Of a DNA stretch of 64,000 nucleotides, positions 62,415 through 64,000 are shown piece by piece (within the stretch, counting starts at the first letter, position 1; each line of letters begins with the position of its first letter). A program made the translations under genes and the position numbers. Under the pieces are notes generated by a model that was not told the origin of the DNA, searched no databases, and saw nothing but the letters and a program-made list of their open reading frames with translations. Where the stretch lies: NCBI GenBank assembly GCA_900468805.1, contig UEIF01000010.1:1-64000 (forward strand), written 5' to 3'. This DNA is from Hyphomicrobiales bacterium. Its GTDB lineage: Bacteria; Pseudomonadota; Alphaproteobacteria; Rhizobiales; Rhizobiaceae.

Positions 62415-63467
62415 TCAAGCCGCAACTGCCTGCTGGCGGGCTGTCGCCATGGTCATCTTGCGATCGGCGCGCTCCTGCTGCGGTGAGCGCTGGTAGAGTT
62501 CGCGATAACACTTGGAGAAGTGCGAGGCGGAGACGAAACCGCAGGCGACGGCGACTTCGACGACCGGCATGGAGGACTGCACCAGCAGGTGGCGGGCGCG
62601 GTCGAGGCGGATCTCCAGATAGTAGCGGGCTGGGGAGCGGCCCATTTCCTGGCGGAAGAGGCGTTCGATCTGGCGGCGTGACAGGCCTGCGCCTTCGGCA
62701 ATCTCCAGGAGCGACAGCGGTTCGGCGAGATTGCCTTCCATCAGCTCGATGATCGACAGCACCTTGGCGTTCTGGACACCGAGGCGGGCGCGCAGTGGCA
62801 GGCGCTGGCGGTCATGCGGGTTGCGCACGCGATCGGTCAGGTGCTGCTCACAGATACGGTTGACGAGGCTTTCGCCGAAATCCTCGCCGACGAGGTTCAG
62901 CATCATGTCCAGCGATGCCGTGCCGCCGGCGCAGGTGTAGAGATTGTTGTCGATCTCGTAGAGGTCGGCATAGACCTCGACCTGCGGGAAGGCTTCGGAG
63001 AAGCCCGGCAGATTTTCCCAGTGGATCGCGCAGCGCTTGCCGTTCAGGAGACCTGCCTGGGCAAGCACATGCGCGCCCGTACAGAGCGAACCGACGGCGA
63101 CGCCTCGATTGTAGGATTCGCGCAGCCAGGCATTGACGGATTTATGGTTGAAAGTCTCGACATCGATGCCGGAACAGACGAGCACCATGCCCGGCCGGTT
63201 TTCGCCGCCAAGATGGCGGCGCTCTTCGGCGAGCGATGAATTGGCCTCCACGCCGATGCCGCAGGAGGAATAGACCTTTTCGCCGTCGACGGAGCTCAGG
63301 CGCCACGTATAGGCCTGATAGCCGAGCATGCGGTTTGCGATGCGCAGGGTATCCACTGCCGCTGCAAAGGGCAGCATGGTGAATTGCGGGACCATGAAGA
63401 AGACTACGGAACGTTTCTTGAGCTGCATCTTGTTCATTGGAAAATCCATGCTCGAGGGCGACTGCAT
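62415..63467 (-). CDS. GlxA-family transcriptional regulator (DJ-1/PfpI plus AraC domain)
   Basis: About 350 residues. The N-terminal part is a DJ-1/PfpI-like glutamine-amidotransferase fold (FFMVPQFTMLPFAAAVDTLRIAN; GSLCTGAHVLAQAG), and the C-terminal AraC helix-turn-helix is LSLLEIAEGAGLSRRQIERLF and VVEVAVACGFVSASHFSKCYREL. Related regulators such as GbdR and GlxA control betaine or methylglycine use, in keeping with the dehydrogenase nearby. Start is uncertain among ATGs at 63518, 63467, 63449 and 63437; none has a strong Shine-Dalgarno. Confidence 0.87.
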   Translation of the reverse strand: MQSPSSMDFPMNKMQLKKRSVVFFMVPQFTMLPFAAAVDTLRIANRMLGYQAYTWRLSSVDGEKVYSSCGIGVEANSSLAEERRHLGGENRPGMVLVCSGIDVETFNHKSVNAWLRESYNRGVAVGSLCTGAHVLAQAGLLNGKRCAIHWENLPGFSEAFPQVEVYADLYEIDNNLYTCAGGTASLDMMLNLVGEDFGESLVNRICEQHLTDRVRNPHDRQRLPLRARLGVQNAKVLSIIELMEGNLAEPLSLLEIAEGAGLSRRQIERLFRQEMGRSPARYYLEIRLDRARHLLVQSSMPVVEVAVACGFVSASHFSKCYRELYQRSPQQERADRKMTMATARQQAVAA

Positions 63468-63651
63468 ATTGGTCGCGTGGAATGCGTCGTTCCGATGTTC
63501 CAAAAGCGACACTGGCATGGATAAATGCGGCTAGGAAGAGCAAATCTGCGACATCAGCAGTGATTTGCGGCGCGAGCAGAGAAAATGGCCTCGATGCTGC
63601 GCTGTGGTCTTGTGAAATTCACTGGGGAATAGCAGGCGGCGGAGATGAAAA

Positions 63652-63681
63652 AGGCGGTGCTGCGTTGGGACAGACACCGCC
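63652..63681 (-). terminator. Terminator of the DUF1127 gene
   Basis: GGCGGTG and CACCGCC are seven-base arms around a 15-base loop; on the minus strand they are followed by TTTTTCATC. It lies about 55 bases after the DUF1127 stop. Confidence 0.8.
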
Positions 63682-63736
63682 TTCAGCTTGGGAGGTATGT
63701 CGTATTCATTGCATGGTGCATTCATGAGCCCTGTCT

Positions 63737-63940
63737 TTAGTGAGCTCTGTCTTTGCCGGTCTCGTCGGCGCTCGGCCAGCCGATATCCTTGCGGATGTCG
63801 AGGGGCATGGATTCGATCTGGCGTTCCGTCTGCCACCGGCGCCATGCGCGCACGAGCCTGTCGGCATAGAAACCGAACGAAGAATGTCTGCTATAGGATG
63901 AAAGGTCCTTGCCGCCATCCCTGTAAGTCAACGAGGTCAT
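63737..63940 (-). CDS. DUF1127 small protein
   Basis: A 67-residue basic protein with the C-terminal DUF1127 motif (AWRRWQTERQIESMPLDIRKDIGW). Such small Arg-rich proteins in rhizobia are linked to phosphate and carbon metabolism or RNA binding. GGAAAGG upstream of ATG supports the start. An overlapping frame at 63706-63918 lacks the motif. The window ends 60 bases further, with nothing more seen. Confidence 0.85.
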   Translation of the reverse strand: MTSLTYRDGGKDLSSYSRHSSFGFYADRLVRAWRRWQTERQIESMPLDIRKDIGWPSADETGKDRAH

Positions 63941-64000
63941 TGCCGTTTCCTTTCCTTGCTGGATCCGGGATTCCCGTGTCCTTGAAGTGAAATATGCGCT

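Overview
The window is a high-GC alphaproteobacterial chromosome segment. Gene content (miaA beside serB, cobalt-type nitrile hydratase, HisKA_2 kinase behind an EcfG-type promoter, PleD-like diguanylate cyclase, DUF1127 protein, many ABC/MFS/TetR/AraC genes) fits Rhizobium or a close Rhizobiaceae relative. No phage, insertion sequence, CRISPR array or integrase was seen, so it reads as ordinary core and accessory chromosome rather than an island.

Layout. 0-4 kb: serB (cut by the window edge) and miaA start head to head, followed by a small membrane protein and a HerA/DUF87 ATPase. 4.1-6.8 kb: acetolactate synthase ilvB-ilvH behind a leader peptide rich in Val, Leu and Ile and a Rho-independent attenuator. 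6.8-12 kb: aldo/keto reductase, LysE-type exporter, a membrane-protein/epimerase pair, and the three-gene nitrile hydratase operon with a His-rich alpha subunit. 12-18.7 kb: a hypothetical protein, an ECF sigma/anti-sigma/secreted-repeat operon, a GAF-GGDEF cyclase, a divergent FolC paralog and an MFS pump. 18.9-32.6 kb: Dda/RecD-like helicase, MerR-GerE fusion regulator, pdxJ, then several regulator-target pairs (HxlR/QorB-like, MarR-GNAT, Lrp/racemase, AraC/ADH, TetR), several with visible inverted-repeat operators, plus a type II NADH dehydrogenase.

32.6-47 kb: ilvC, a VapBC module coupled to a methyltransferase, ilvE, a PLP aminotransferase, a DUF2278-lamin-tail protein, another aldo/keto reductase, an iron-type ABC operon, then EEP, Nudix and PhzF genes. 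47.4-53.9 kb: tRNA-Lys(CTT), two methyltransferases, a polyprenyl-phosphate-type glycosyltransferase, an EmrB-type pump, a receiver-histidine kinase with an EcfG-type promoter, and DUF924. 54-64 kb: a large MscS channel, a dimethylglycine/sarcosine dehydrogenase-like enzyme, a pair of double-receiver proteins (one a diguanylate cyclase), a GlxA-type regulator and a DUF1127 protein.

How it fits together. Branched-chain amino acid synthesis is spread over three loci here (ilvBH, ilvC, ilvE); only ilvBH shows an attenuator. Signalling is the other theme: two diguanylate cyclases, a double-receiver partner whose first receiver has lost its phospho-acceptor Asp, and a stress-promoter-linked kinase. 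Start codons were chosen by Shine-Dalgarno sequence and homology where several were possible, and the choice is stated in each entry.
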